From assembly GCF_024172125.1 (NCBI RefSeq), contig NZ_JAMZEA010000007.1, positions 186,001 through 250,000 on the forward strand: 64,000 nt of DNA, given 5' to 3'. Every line of letters begins with the position of its first letter. The stretch's first letter is position 1. The DNA comes from Actinomadura rupiterrae. GTDB taxonomy: Bacteria; Actinomycetota; Actinomycetes; Streptosporangiales; Streptosporangiaceae. Below the pieces are notes generated by a model. The model searched no databases. It was given only the letters and a program-made list of their open reading frames with translations, and was not told the DNA's origin. Shown here in pieces: positions 22,472 through 30,770 of the stretch. Made by a program: the position numbers and the translations under genes.

Positions 22472-23869
22472 TCAGGCGCTATCGGCCACGCTCGGCACCG
22501 GCCCGGCGCCGCGTCCGGCATCGGTTCCGGCGCGCTCGGCGTCGATTCCGGCGCGTCCGGCGACGGGTCCGGCGCGCCGGGCGTCGGTTCCGGCGCGCCC
22601 GGCGGCGGGTCCGGCGCGCCGGGCGTCGGTTCCGGCGCGCCCGGCGGCGGGTCCGGCGCGTCCGCCGGTCTCCCGGCCGGTGACGCGCGCGACCGTGTCG
22701 AGGGCGCGGCCGACGTCGCGGACGAGGTCGGCGGCGTCCTCCAGGCCGATCCGGAACCGGACGGCCGCCGGGTCGCAGCCGGGCAGCTCGGTCGCGGCGT
22801 GCGCGACGGCCGTGCGGACACCGCCGTCGGTCCCGGCGACGAGCGCCAGCCGGACCGCGTCGACCAGCGCCTGGCCCGCGGCGAGCCCGCCGTGCGGCGT
22901 CACCGTCACGACCGCGCCGAACCGCGTGCCCTCGGGCCCGGCATCGAACAGGCGGCGCGCGAGCTTGTGCGACGGATGCTGCGGCAGCCCCGGGTAGCCC
23001 ACGGACCGGACGGCCGGGTGCTTGGCCAGCGCGGCGGCGAACACGCTCGCCGTGTCGCACTGCCGCCGGACGCGCAGCGGCAGCGTCTCCAGGCCGCGGC
23101 GCAGCAGGAACGCGTCGTCCGGGCCGAGCGACGCGCCGGTCTCGACCCGGACGCGCCGGATCACCGCCATCACGTGCGCGCCGCCGACCACCACGCCGCC
23201 GGACGCGTCGCCGTGCCCGCCGAGCCCGCCGGACGCGTCGTGGACGACCAGGTCGGCGCCGTGTTCGAGCGGGCGGCACACCACCGGCGTCGTCCGGGAC
23301 GCGTCGACGGCGAGCAGCGCACCGCGCGCATGCGCGAGCGCGGCGAGGCGCGGCAGGTCCGGCACGGCGAGATCGGGCTCGGAGAGCGCCTCCGCCCACA
23401 CCAGGCGCGTCGTCGGACGCATCGCCGCCGCCATTTCGGACGGCTCGGCGAACGTGGTCTCGACGCCGAAACGGGCGAGCAGCCCGGTCAGCACGGTGCG
23501 GACGGGCCCGTGCGCGGCGGCGGGCGCGACGACGTGCGCACCGGACGTCGCGCAGGCCAGCAGCACGCCCGTGACGGCGGCGGCGCCGGACGGGAACGCC
23601 TCGGCGGTCGCCGGGCCGTCCAGACGGGCGCCGTCCAGAGCGGCCACGCCGGACGCGAACGCCAGCGCGGACGGGTTGTCGACCGGGTCGGCCCCGCCTA
23701 CCGCGGATCCGGCGGCGGCCAGCTCGGCGTGCTCGGCCGCGCCCGCGTAGGCGAAGGCGGCCGTGCGCCACACGGGCGCGCCGACCGGGATCTGCTGCGG
23801 GACCGCCGGCTGGGGCAGGTGTGCGGCTCGGGTGTTCTCACCCTGCCGGGTACTGGAGGTGCTACGCAT
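22472..23869 (-). CDS. Cys/Met-metabolism PLP-fold protein lacking the catalytic lysine
   Basis: This 465-aa protein has the cystathionine gamma-synthase/lyase fold: SGAAAVTGVLLA, the PLP-ring Asp in LAVDASRTTPVV, and LVVHDASGGLGGHGDASGGVVVGG. In active members the last block reads S-A-T-K-Y-L-G-G-H, with K the Schiff-base lysine; here the K and Y are both Gly. The YxR pair of the PLP-phosphate site is also absent near NPSALAFASGVAALDG. It is thus probably not a PLP enzyme of the usual kind. The C-terminal ~60 residues are a 14-aa repeat rich in Ala, Gly and Arg. It lies between gpsA and ddl on the same strand. Confidence 0.8.
   Translation of the reverse strand: MRSTSSTRQGENTRAAHLPQPAVPQQIPVGAPVWRTAAFAYAGAAEHAELAAAGSAVGGADPVDNPSALAFASGVAALDGARLDGPATAEAFPSGAAAVTGVLLACATSGAHVVAPAAAHGPVRTVLTGLLARFGVETTFAEPSEMAAAMRPTTRLVWAEALSEPDLAVPDLPRLAALAHARGALLAVDASRTTPVVCRPLEHGADLVVHDASGGLGGHGDASGGVVVGGAHVMAVIRRVRVETGASLGPDDAFLLRRGLETLPLRVRRQCDTASVFAAALAKHPAVRSVGYPGLPQHPSHKLARRLFDAGPEGTRFGAVVTVTPHGGLAAGQALVDAVRLALVAGTDGGVRTAVAHAATELPGCDPAAVRFRIGLEDAADLVRDVGRALDTVARVTGRETGGRAGPAAGRAGTDARRAGPAAGRAGTDARRAGPVAGRAGIDAERAGTDAGRGAGPVPSVADSA
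22500..22670 (-). repeat. 42-bp tandem repeat at the PLP-fold gene 3' end
   Basis: The coding strand repeats a unit of 14 residues, RAGPAAGRAGTDAR, about three to four times with small changes. It is GC-rich and lies in the last ~60 codons, beyond the conserved fold. Confidence 0.8.
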
Positions 23870-23882
23870 CGTCCCCAGTGTG

Positions 23883-24920
23883 TCACGGACTGTGCTTATC
23901 CGCCTTCGGTGTCACGCCGTAACGCTCGGGTTTCGGCGACCGGGTGATCAGCGCGAGGCCCGCCTCCTTGACCGGCTTGCCCTCGTGCAGCACCGCCGCC
24001 ACCTCCTCGGTGATCGGCATCTCCACGTCGTGCTTGCGCGCCAGCTCCAGCACCGCCTTGGACGACTTGACGCCCTCGGCGGTCTGCTTGGTCACCGCGA
24101 TGACCTGCTCGGGCGTCATGCCGCGGCCGAGGTTCTCGCCGAACGTCCGGTTCCGGGACAGCGGCGAGGAGCAGGACGCGACCAGGTCGCCCATCCCGGC
24201 GAGGCCCGCGAAGGTGTGCTCGTCCGCGCCGAGCGCCGCGCCCAGCCGGGCGGTCTCGGCGAGCCCGCGGGTCATCAGCACGGCCTTGGTGTTGTCGCCG
24301 AAGCCGAGCCCGACCGCCATCCCGACGCACAGCGCGATCACGTTCTTCACCGCGCCGCCCAGCTCCACGCCGATCACGTCGGTGGAGGTGTAGGTGCGGA
24401 AGTACGGGGTCATCGTGGCGGCCTGGAGGCGCTCGGCGCCCGCCATGTCCAGGCAGGCGGCGACGGCCGCGCCGGGCTCGCCGGTGGCCAGCTCGCGCGC
24501 CAGGTTCGGGCCGGAGAACACCGCGACCCGCTCCGGCGGCGCGCCCGCCACCTCGGCGATCACCTCGCTCATCCGCCGCGTGGTCCCGAGCTCGACGCCC
24601 TTCATCAGGCTGACCAGCAGCGCGTCCGGCGGCAGGTGCGGGGCCCAGGCGGCGAGGTTGGTGCGCAGCGTCTGCGCGGGGACCGCGATGCCGACCACGT
24701 CCGCGCCGGCGAGGGCCTCGGCGGCGTCGGTGGTGGCGCGCAGGTCCTCGGGCAGCGCGACGCCGGGCAGGTAGTCGGGGTTCTCGTGGCGCTCGTTGAC
24801 GGCCTCGACGACCTCGGGACGGCGGCCCCAGAGGGTCACCTCGCTCCCCGCGTCGCTCATCAGCTTGGCGACGACGGTCCCCCAGGAACCGGCGCCGAGT
24901 ACGGCGCAGCGCAGGGTCAC
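23883..24920 (-). CDS. gpsA: Glycerol-3-phosphate dehydrogenase [NAD(P)+]
   Basis: This 345-aa protein makes sn-glycerol-3-phosphate for phospholipids from dihydroxyacetone phosphate. Motifs: CAVLGAGSWGTVVAKL (Rossmann), VVGIAVPAQTLRTNL, VSLMKGVELGTTRRMSEV, VFSGPNLARELATGEPGA and the catalytic Lys in VELGGAVKNVIALCVGM, then FAGLAGMGDLVASCSS. GTG at 24920 overlaps the plsC stop by 4 bp, so the pair forms a phospholipid-precursor operon. Confidence 0.96.
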   Translation of the reverse strand: MTLRCAVLGAGSWGTVVAKLMSDAGSEVTLWGRRPEVVEAVNERHENPDYLPGVALPEDLRATTDAAEALAGADVVGIAVPAQTLRTNLAAWAPHLPPDALLVSLMKGVELGTTRRMSEVIAEVAGAPPERVAVFSGPNLARELATGEPGAAVAACLDMAGAERLQAATMTPYFRTYTSTDVIGVELGGAVKNVIALCVGMAVGLGFGDNTKAVLMTRGLAETARLGAALGADEHTFAGLAGMGDLVASCSSPLSRNRTFGENLGRGMTPEQVIAVTKQTAEGVKSSKAVLELARKHDVEMPITEEVAAVLHEGKPVKEAGLALITRSPKPERYGVTPKADKHSP

Positions 24921-25771
24921 TTGCCGTCCCCCTGTTCCGCGGCCTGCTCCGGTGTGCCGACGATCCCGGACGGCTCGGCGGAACCGGCGGCCTCGGCGGA
25001 GCCGGCGGCCTCGGCGGCGCGGCGGCGCTCCTCCAGGACCTTGTGGTGGTCGTACAGCTCGGCGGGCGCCTGCTCGCCGCGCAGCTCGCCGAGCAGGTCG
25101 GCGATCTGGCGCATGATGTCGTCGGTCGCGGCGCGCAGCGTGGCCTTGGTGAGCGGCTGGCCCTCGTACTCCGACAGGTCCACGGGCGGCCCGGCGATCA
25201 CCTGCATGGTCTTGCGCGGGAACGGGTGGAAGCCCTTCTTCAGCCGTCCGCGCAGCCCGGTCGGCTCGCCCTTCTTGTAGGGCAGCAGCTCGTGCGCGCC
25301 CCAGCTCGCCACCGGGACGACCTTCGCGCCCGTCTTCAGCGCCATCCGCGCCACGCCGGTCTGCCCGGTCATCGGCCACAGCTCCGGGTCACGCGTGCAG
25401 CTGCCCTCGGGGTAGAACATCAGGCACTGGCCGTTGCGGAGGGCCTCCTCGGCGTCGCGGAGCGCGAGGGCGGCGTCCGAACGGTCGCGGTACACCGGGA
25501 TCTGCCCGGTTCCGCGCAGCACGTTCCGGATCACCGGGACGTCGAACAGGGTGGACTTGGCCAGGTACACCGGGTAGCGGCCGGACTCGTAGACGAAGTG
25601 CGCGAGGGCGAGCGGGTCGGACTCGGAGATGTGGTTGGCCGCGATGATCACGCCGCCCTCGCCCGGCACGTTCCCCCGGCCCCGCCAGTCCCGCTTCAGC
25701 AGCCCGTACAGCAACGGGCGAAGGATGACGATGGTCAGCTTCCGCCAGCCGGGCGAATAACCGTGGCCCAT
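24917..25771 (-). CDS. plsC: 1-acyl-sn-glycerol-3-phosphate acyltransferase (PlsC family)
   Basis: This 284-aa membrane-associated acyltransferase has motif I NHISESD (HX4D), motif II around IPVYRDRSDA, and motif III FYPEGSCTRD. The first ~25 residues (ILRPLLYGLL) are hydrophobic. It acylates lysophosphatidate to phosphatidate with acyl-CoA or acyl-ACP. The C-terminal tail (AAEAAGSAEAAGSAEPSG) is a low-complexity repeat. It precedes gpsA by a 4-bp overlap. Confidence 0.92.
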   Translation of the reverse strand: MGHGYSPGWRKLTIVILRPLLYGLLKRDWRGRGNVPGEGGVIIAANHISESDPLALAHFVYESGRYPVYLAKSTLFDVPVIRNVLRGTGQIPVYRDRSDAALALRDAEEALRNGQCLMFYPEGSCTRDPELWPMTGQTGVARMALKTGAKVVPVASWGAHELLPYKKGEPTGLRGRLKKGFHPFPRKTMQVIAGPPVDLSEYEGQPLTKATLRAATDDIMRQIADLLGELRGEQAPAELYDHHKVLEERRRAAEAAGSAEAAGSAEPSGIVGTPEQAAEQGDGK

Positions 25772-25855
25772 GCCCGTCCCTCCTCGTTCCGAAACCCCCG
25801 CCGAGGTGAACGCGGGGTGTCCTCAAGTGTCGCGGTTGCGAGCGCATAAAGTCGA

Positions 25856-26533
25856 ATGGCCATGTCTACAGCAGAACGCGCCGTGCTCCGCACCGGCTGG
25901 ACGCTGGTCGTCCCGGTCAAGGTGCTGGCCAGGGCGAAGACCCGGATGGCGGACGGCGCGGGCCCGCACCGCGAGGCCCTGGCGCTCGCGGTCGCGGGCG
26001 ACACGGTCGCCGCGGCGCTGGCCTGCGACCGGGTCCGCGCTGTGATCGTCGTCACCGACGACCCGCTGCCCGCCGCCGAGCTGGCCGCCCTGGGCGCCAC
26101 GGTCGTCCCGGACGAGCCGGACGCGGGCCTCAACCCCGCCCTCGTGCACGGCGCCGGACGCGGCCGCGCGCTCCATCCCGACTCGGGTGTCGGGGCGCTT
26201 TCTGCCGACCTACCCGCTTTGCGCCCTGCCGAACTCGCCAGGGCCCTGGACGCCGCGTCCGATGCGCCCGAGGCGTTCGTCCCGGACGCGGTCGGTGTCG
26301 GCACGACGCTCTACACGGCCCGTCCGGGGGTGCCGTTCGCTCCGGCGTTCGGCGGTGACTCGCGCACCGCGCACCGCGCCCGGGGCGCCCGCGAGCTGCT
26401 GCTTCCGGAGATCGACAGCGTCCGCCGCGACGTCGACACCCCCGCCGATCTCAGGGCCGCGCTGGAACTGGGCGTCGGCCCGCGGACGGCGGCCGTCGCC
26501 GCCCTGCTCCCCGAACCGGTGACCGGCCGCTAG
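25856..26533 (+). CDS. fbiD: Phosphoenolpyruvate/2-phospho-L-lactate guanylyltransferase (F420 synthesis)
   Basis: This 225-aa member of the CofC/FbiD family has TLVVPVKVLARAKTRM (N-terminal NTP loop), VIVVTDDPLPAAELAALGATVVPDEPDAGLNPAL, GALSADLPALRPAEL and FVPDAVGVGTTLYTA. It makes the guanylated precursor that FbiA couples with the Fo core. In actinobacteria PEP is the substrate. ATG at 25856 or 25862. The 3' end is followed 9 nt later by a small gene. Confidence 0.93.
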   Translation: MAMSTAERAVLRTGWTLVVPVKVLARAKTRMADGAGPHREALALAVAGDTVAAALACDRVRAVIVVTDDPLPAAELAALGATVVPDEPDAGLNPALVHGAGRGRALHPDSGVGALSADLPALRPAELARALDAASDAPEAFVPDAVGVGTTLYTARPGVPFAPAFGGDSRTAHRARGARELLLPEIDSVRRDVDTPADLRAALELGVGPRTAAVAALLPEPVTGR

Positions 26534-26542
26534 GGTCGGGGC

Positions 26543-26746
26543 ATGCAGGCGACCGTGCGCGTGTACGACCCGGAGACCCGCTCCGGCAGCGTCCTGCTGG
26601 ACGACGGCTCCGAGCTGGACTTCGACGCCCCCGCCTTCGACGCGGGCGGCCTGCGCCTGCTCCGCCTCGGCCAGCGCGTCAACCTCGCCGTGGCCCCGGA
26701 CGGCCGGGTCACCGCGATCACCCTCTCCACGTTCCCCCTGCCCTGA
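26543..26746 (+). CDS. Small OB-fold-like hypothetical protein
   Basis: This 67-aa protein (MQATVRVYDPETRSGSVLLDDGSELDFDA to the end) has a beta-strand rhythm similar to cold-shock domains (RSGSVLLDDGSELDF) but without the RNP motifs. It lies 9 nt after fbiD and was probably cotranscribed with it. The function is unknown. Confidence 0.65.
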   Translation: MQATVRVYDPETRSGSVLLDDGSELDFDAPAFDAGGLRLLRLGQRVNLAVAPDGRVTAITLSTFPLP

Positions 26747-26752
26747 CCGGCC

Positions 26753-26800
26753 GGGACGCGGCACCAGCCAGGGACGCGGCACCAAGCAGGGACGCGGCAC
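26753..26800 (+). repeat. 18-bp direct repeats after a gene end
   Basis: GGGACGCGGCAC occurs at 26753, 26771 and 26789, spaced exactly 18 bp, and a fourth degenerate copy follows at 26815. It lies between a 67-codon gene and the hup terminator. Confidence 0.75.
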
Positions 26801-26850
26801 AACGGCGCCAGCCAGGGACGCGGGCACAGCACGGCCGCGGCACAAGACAA

Positions 26851-26888
26851 CGGCGCCCGGCCCCGCGGGATGCGGATGCCGGGCGCCG
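26851..26888 (-). terminator. Terminator hairpin of hup
   Basis: CGGCGCCCGGC and GCCGGGCGCCG are exact complements (11 bp) with a 16-nt loop. The hairpin lies 15 nt after the end of the minus-strand hup gene and may act in both directions. Confidence 0.65.
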
Positions 26889-26903
26889 TCGCTTGCGTTG
26901 CGC

Positions 26904-27182
26904 CTACTTCTTGCCGGCGACCAGGTTCTTGAAGTCGGCCCCGGCCTTGAACTTCGGCACCGACGTCGCGGGAACCTCGATGGTCTTGCCCGTTGCGGGG
27001 TTCCGGGCCGTGCGGGCAGGCCGGTCGGCCTTCTCGAACGAACCGAACCCGGTGATCGCGACCTTGTCGCCCTTGGCGACCGTGGCCTGGATCGTCTCCA
27101 GGATCGCGTCGACGGCCTCAGCGGCGGCCTTCTTGCTGCCAAGCCGCTCTGAGATGGCGTCGACCAGCTCACGCTTGTTCAT
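26904..27182 (-). CDS. hup: HU family DNA-binding protein
   Basis: This 92-aa histone-like protein has the HU/IHF signature: MNKRELVDAISERLGSKKAAAEAVDAIL at the N terminus, GFGSFEKADRPARTARNPATGKTIEVPATSVPKFKAG in the DNA-clamp arm with a Pro at the tip region. It compacts DNA in the nucleoid. Length and sequence are those of HupA/HU-alpha of actinomycetes. It sits as in Streptomyces beside leuCD. Confidence 0.96.
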   Translation of the reverse strand: MNKRELVDAISERLGSKKAAAEAVDAILETIQATVAKGDKVAITGFGSFEKADRPARTARNPATGKTIEVPATSVPKFKAGADFKNLVAGKK

Positions 27183-27340
27183 GGGTTACTCCTCTAGTTC
27201 CCCCCTTGCCCGAACGAAACTAAGGGAGCCATGCCACCGACACAATCACCTGAACGCGAGAGTTCCCGTGTCGCAGGCGTTTTTGTCGGTCTCGCCCCCG
27301 TCTCGGGCGGGCGCCGGACCGGATCCGGCCACGGCGAACG

Positions 27341-27586
27341 CTAGCGGGAGTCGGGGGAAGACGAGAAATCGGCGGCGCGCCCTTCCAGGAAGGCGTCCAG
27401 CCTGCGGGCGGCCAGCCCGGGGTCGCGTTTGGCCAGGTCGGTGATCGCCAGGAGCTGCCGGTGGAGCCTGCGGCGGTCGCCCGCGGGCAGCGGCGCGAGC
27501 CTCCGGTGCGCCTCGCGCAGCCGCTCGGCGAGCCGGGTGAGCTCCGGGTCGTCCCAGGCGGGTCCCGCCCACGGAACGCCGCTCAC
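27341..27586 (-). CDS. Small hypothetical protein
   Basis: This 81-aa protein is helix-rich and charged (LTRLAERLREAHRRLAPLPAGDRRRLHRQLLAITDLAKRDPGLAARRLDAFLEG). GTG at 27586 is preceded by an exact AGGAGG Shine-Dalgarno. No motif is recognised. It lies between hup and leuD, as a small protein does in several actinomycetes. Confidence 0.6.
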   Translation of the reverse strand: MSGVPWAGPAWDDPELTRLAERLREAHRRLAPLPAGDRRRLHRQLLAITDLAKRDPGLAARRLDAFLEGRAADFSSSPDSR

Positions 27587-27788
27587 CGCGCGCCTCCTGC
27601 CACGCCCGGCCCCCTTTCCGGCACGTCGCGCGTGCCTTCGCACAAGGGGAATTGTCCCTGCTGCGCGGGCATGCCGGTACGCCCGGGGTGCGTCCAGCGG
27701 ACGCGCCCCGGGCGCGGGGCGGACGACGTCGCAGGTCAGAGCACGGAATCAGGCACCGCGCCCGGACCTGCGGCCAGGGCCGTCGGGC

Positions 27789-27842
27789 GGTTCAGGCCGT
27801 GGTGGGGAGCTGCTCGGCGCGGTTCAGGCCGTGGTGGGGAGC
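27789..27842. repeat. 22-bp direct repeat spanning the leuD stop
   Basis: GGTTCAGGCCGTGGTGGGGA plus GC occurs at 27789-27810 and 27821-27842. The right copy contains the last codons and TGA of leuD on the minus strand. The period is 32 bp, so unlike at ddl the repeat is not in frame. Confidence 0.8.
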
Positions 27843-28411
27843 AGCGCGGGGCGGTTCCGCTCGAAGTCGGCGATCGCGTCGGCGTGGCGCAGGGTCAGGC
27901 CGATGTCGTCCAGGCCCTCCATGAGCCGCCAGCGGGTGTAGTCGTCGATCTCGAAGGACGCGACGACGTCCCCCGCCGTGACCTGGCGGTTCTCCAGGTC
28001 GACGGTGATCTCGGCCTGCGGGTCGCGCTCGGCGCGGGCCTGGATCGCCTCGACCGTCTCGGCGGGCAGGACGACCGGCAGCAGCCCCATCTTCGTGCTG
28101 TTGTTGCGGAAGATGTCGCCGAAGCGCGGCGCGATCACGACCCGGAACCCGTACTGCTGGAGGGCCCAGACGGCGTGCTCGCGGGACGAGCCGGTGCCGA
28201 AGTCCGGCCCGGCGACCAGCACGGTCGCGCCGGCGTACTCGGGCTGGTTCAGCACGAACGCGGGGTCCTCGCGCCAGGCGGAGAACAGGCCCTTGTCGAA
28301 GCCGGTGCGGCTGACCTGCTTGAGCCAGACGGCCGGGATGATCTGGTCGGTGTCGACGTTGCTGCGGCGCAGCGGGACCGCGCGCCCGGTGTGCGTGACG
28401 AACTTCTCCAT
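27824..28411 (-). CDS. leuD: 3-isopropylmalate dehydratase small subunit
   Basis: This 195-aa small subunit has VPLRRSNVDTDQIIP, VLVAGPDFGTGSSREHAVWALQQYGF and FRNNSTKMGLLPVVL, the substrate-recognition regions of the swivelling domain. It pairs with LeuC to isomerise 2- and 3-isopropylmalate in leucine synthesis. It follows leuC by 58 nt on the same strand. Confidence 0.97.
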   Translation of the reverse strand: MEKFVTHTGRAVPLRRSNVDTDQIIPAVWLKQVSRTGFDKGLFSAWREDPAFVLNQPEYAGATVLVAGPDFGTGSSREHAVWALQQYGFRVVIAPRFGDIFRNNSTKMGLLPVVLPAETVEAIQARAERDPQAEITVDLENRQVTAGDVVASFEIDDYTRWRLMEGLDDIGLTLRHADAIADFERNRPALLPTTA

Positions 28412-28469
28412 GATTCTTTACGTCCTTACAGGTCGGCCGGTGAACAGGGTGCGGCGAGGCGGCCCCGGC

Positions 28470-29876
28470 TCACCGAGCAGAGAGGTCGGCGGGCGCGGCC
28501 AGGCGGCCGGTGACGGCGGTGGCGGCGGCGACGGCGGGGCTCACCAGGTGGGTGCGGCCGCCGGGTCCCTGCCGTCCCTCGAAGTTGCGGTTGGACGTGG
28601 AGGCGCTGCGCTCGCCGGGCGTGAGCTTGTCGGGGTTCATCGCCAGGCACATCGAGCAGCCCGCCTCGCGCCACTCGGCGCCCGCCGCGGAGATCACCTC
28701 GTGCAGGCCCTCGGCCTCGGCCTGCTGCTTGACCTTCATCGAGCCGGGGACGACCAGCATCCGGACGCCGTCCGCGACCCGCCGTCCGGACAGCACGGAC
28801 GCGACGGCGCGCAGGTCCTCGATGCGGCCGTTGGTGCAGGAGCCGACGAAGACGGTGTCCACGGCGATGTCGCGGAGCGGCGTCCCGGCGGTCAGGCCCA
28901 TGTACTGGAGGGCGCGCTCGGCGGCCTGGCGCTCGGTCGGGTCGGCGATGGCCTCCGGGTCGGGCACGGACTCGCCCAGCGGGAGGCCCTGGCCGGGGTT
29001 GGTGCCCCAGGTCACGAACGGCGTGAGCGTGGAGGCGTCGATGACGACCTCCTTGTCGAACACGGCGTCGTCGTCGGTGCGCAGGGACGTCCAGTACTCG
29101 ACGGCCTCGTCCCAGGCGGCGCCCTGCGGGGCGTGCGGGCGGTCCTTCAGGTACGCGAACGTCGTCTCGTCCGGGGCGATCATCCCGGCGCGGGCGCCCG
29201 CCTCGATGGACATGTTGCAGACCGTCATCCGGCCCTCCATCGACAGCTCGCGGATCGCCTGGCCGCGGTACTCGATGATGTGGCCCTGGCCGCCGCCGGT
29301 GCCGATCTCGGCGATGATCGCCAGGATCAGGTCCTTGGCGGTGACGCCGTCCGGCAGCGAGCCGTTCACGGTGACGGCCATCATCTTCGGCTTGACCTGC
29401 GGCAGCGTCTGCGTGGCGAGGACGTGCTCGACCTCGCTGGTGCCGATACCGTGGGCCAGCGCGCCGAACGCGCCGTGCGTGGAGGTGTGCGAGTCGCCGC
29501 AGACCACCGTCATGCCGGGCTGGGTCAGGCCGAGCTGCGGGCCGATGACGTGCACGATGCCCTGCCCGTCGTCCCCCATCGGGTGCAGCCGGACGCCGAA
29601 CTCGGCGCAGTTCTTGCGCAGCGTCTCCACCTGCGTGCGGGAGACCGGGTCGGCGATCGGCGCCAGCAGGTCGGTCGTCGGGACGTTGTGGTCCTCGGTC
29701 GCGATCGTCAGGTCGGGGCGGCGGACGGGCCGCCCGGCCATCCGCAGCCCGTCGAAGGCCTGCGGGCTGGTGACCTCGTGCACGAGGTGGAGGTCGATGT
29801 AGAGCAGGTCCGGCTCGCCCTCGACACGTCGCACGACGTGCGCGTCGTACACCTTCTCGGCCAATGTGCGGCCCAT
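28470..29876 (-). CDS. leuC: 3-isopropylmalate dehydratase large subunit
   Basis: This 468-aa aconitase-family enzyme binds a 4Fe-4S cluster with the Cys in VFVGSCTNGRIEDL and the pair in GCSMCLAMNPD. Other signatures are VCGDSHTSTHGAFGALAHGIGTSEVEHVLATQ and HGIPEL-like substrate loops. It works with LeuD. ATG at 29876 is divergent from ndgR; the intervening 97 bp holds the candidate operator. Confidence 0.97.
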   Translation of the reverse strand: MGRTLAEKVYDAHVVRRVEGEPDLLYIDLHLVHEVTSPQAFDGLRMAGRPVRRPDLTIATEDHNVPTTDLLAPIADPVSRTQVETLRKNCAEFGVRLHPMGDDGQGIVHVIGPQLGLTQPGMTVVCGDSHTSTHGAFGALAHGIGTSEVEHVLATQTLPQVKPKMMAVTVNGSLPDGVTAKDLILAIIAEIGTGGGQGHIIEYRGQAIRELSMEGRMTVCNMSIEAGARAGMIAPDETTFAYLKDRPHAPQGAAWDEAVEYWTSLRTDDDAVFDKEVVIDASTLTPFVTWGTNPGQGLPLGESVPDPEAIADPTERQAAERALQYMGLTAGTPLRDIAVDTVFVGSCTNGRIEDLRAVASVLSGRRVADGVRMLVVPGSMKVKQQAEAEGLHEVISAAGAEWREAGCSMCLAMNPDKLTPGERSASTSNRNFEGRQGPGGRTHLVSPAVAAATAVTGRLAAPADLSAR

Positions 29877-29943
29877 CGCTCCACCTCACCTGTGTCCGGC
29901 CGGCGCCTCGGTGCGCCCGGCTCCTCCGTCTCCCCGACTTGCA

Positions 29944-29958
29944 TCTCACATCCCGAGA
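29944..29958. promoter_or_regulatory. NdgR-type operator between leuC and ndgR
   Basis: TCTC-ACATCCC-GAGA matches the pattern GTCTC-N7-GAGAC also found before cimA (49756) and leuB (52225). It lies 16 bp upstream of the ndgR start, in the leuC promoter region. A wider inverted repeat CCGTCTC (29926) / GAGACGG (29955) overlaps it. Confidence 0.55.
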
Positions 29959-29973
29959 CGGCAATATCAAGGC

Positions 29974-30693
29974 ATGGACAACTCTAGCGGAGTCGGCGTT
30001 CTCGACAAAGCGGTTCTCGTGCTGAACGCCCTGGAGGCCGGTCCGGCCTCGCTGGCGCAGCTCGTCCAGACCACCGGACTGGCGCGCCCGACGGCCCACC
30101 GGCTCGCCGTCGCGCTGGAGCACCACCGGCTCGTGCACCGCGACACCCAGGGCCGGTTCATCCTCGGTCCGCGGCTCGCCGAGCTGGCCGTCGCGGCGGG
30201 CGAGGACCGGCTGCTGGCGATCGCCCAGCCCATCCTGGCCCAGCTCAGGGACATGACCGGCGAGAGCGCCTCGCTGTTCCGCCGACAGGGCGACGTCCGG
30301 GTCTGCGTGGCGGCGGCGGAACGCTCCAGCGGCCTGCGCGACACGATCCCGGTCGGCGCGGCGCTGCCGATGACCGCGGGCTCGGCCGCGCAGATCCTCC
30401 TCGCGTGGGAGGAGCCGGACCGCCTGCACCGCGGGCTGCGCGGCGCGAAGTTCGAGGCCACCACGCTCGCCCAGGTCCGCCGGCGCGGCTGGGCGCAGAG
30501 CGTCGGCGAGCGCGAGCAGGGCGTCGGCTCGGTCTCGGCCCCCATCCGCGGCGCGGGCGGACGGGTGATCGCCGCCGTCTCGGTCTCCGGCCCCCTGGAG
30601 CGCCTGACCCGCACCCCCGGACGCCTGCACGCCGCCCCCGTCACGGCCGCCGCCGAGAAGGTCAGCGAGGCCATGCGCCGCACCACGAACTGA
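29974..30693 (+). CDS. ndgR: IclR family regulator of leucine genes (NdgR-like)
   Basis: This 239-aa protein has an N-terminal winged HTH (ASLAQLVQTTGLARPTAHRLAVALEHHRLV, about residues 24-53) and the IclR ligand domain (about 80-235, with IPVGAALPMTAGSAAQILLAW and SVSAPIRGAGGRVIAAVSVSGP). The divergent position to leuCD is that of ndgR/ltbR, the regulator of leucine biosynthesis in Streptomyces and corynebacteria. It may be the factor that recognises the GTCTC-N7-GAGAC sites near leuB and cimA (inference). Confidence 0.92.
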   Translation: MDNSSGVGVLDKAVLVLNALEAGPASLAQLVQTTGLARPTAHRLAVALEHHRLVHRDTQGRFILGPRLAELAVAAGEDRLLAIAQPILAQLRDMTGESASLFRRQGDVRVCVAAAERSSGLRDTIPVGAALPMTAGSAAQILLAWEEPDRLHRGLRGAKFEATTLAQVRRRGWAQSVGEREQGVGSVSAPIRGAGGRVIAAVSVSGPLERLTRTPGRLHAAPVTAAAEKVSEAMRRTTN

Positions 30694-30719
30694 CCCCCGG
30701 CCCCCTACGAGCAGACCTC

Positions 30720-30750
30720 AGCCGGACCCTTCACCAGGGTCCGGCTTTTT
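30720..30750 (+). terminator. Rho-independent terminator after ndgR
   Basis: AGCCGGACCCT and AGGGTCCGGCT form a perfect 11-bp stem with a 5-nt loop, followed by a run of T. It lies 27 nt after the ndgR stop. Confidence 0.9.
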
Positions 30751-30770
30751 GTTCGCCCGGCAGCCGGCTT

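Noticed and set aside
22479..23771. Long open frame of about 430 codons on the minus strand overlapping the PLP-fold gene
   Set aside because: It is an Arg-rich reading of high-GC DNA in another frame; the PLP-fold frame has clear family motifs.
28426..30630. Long minus-strand frame crossing leuC and ndgR
   Set aside because: It crosses the intergenic promoter region and is Arg-rich; leuC and ndgR are in other frames with strong motifs.
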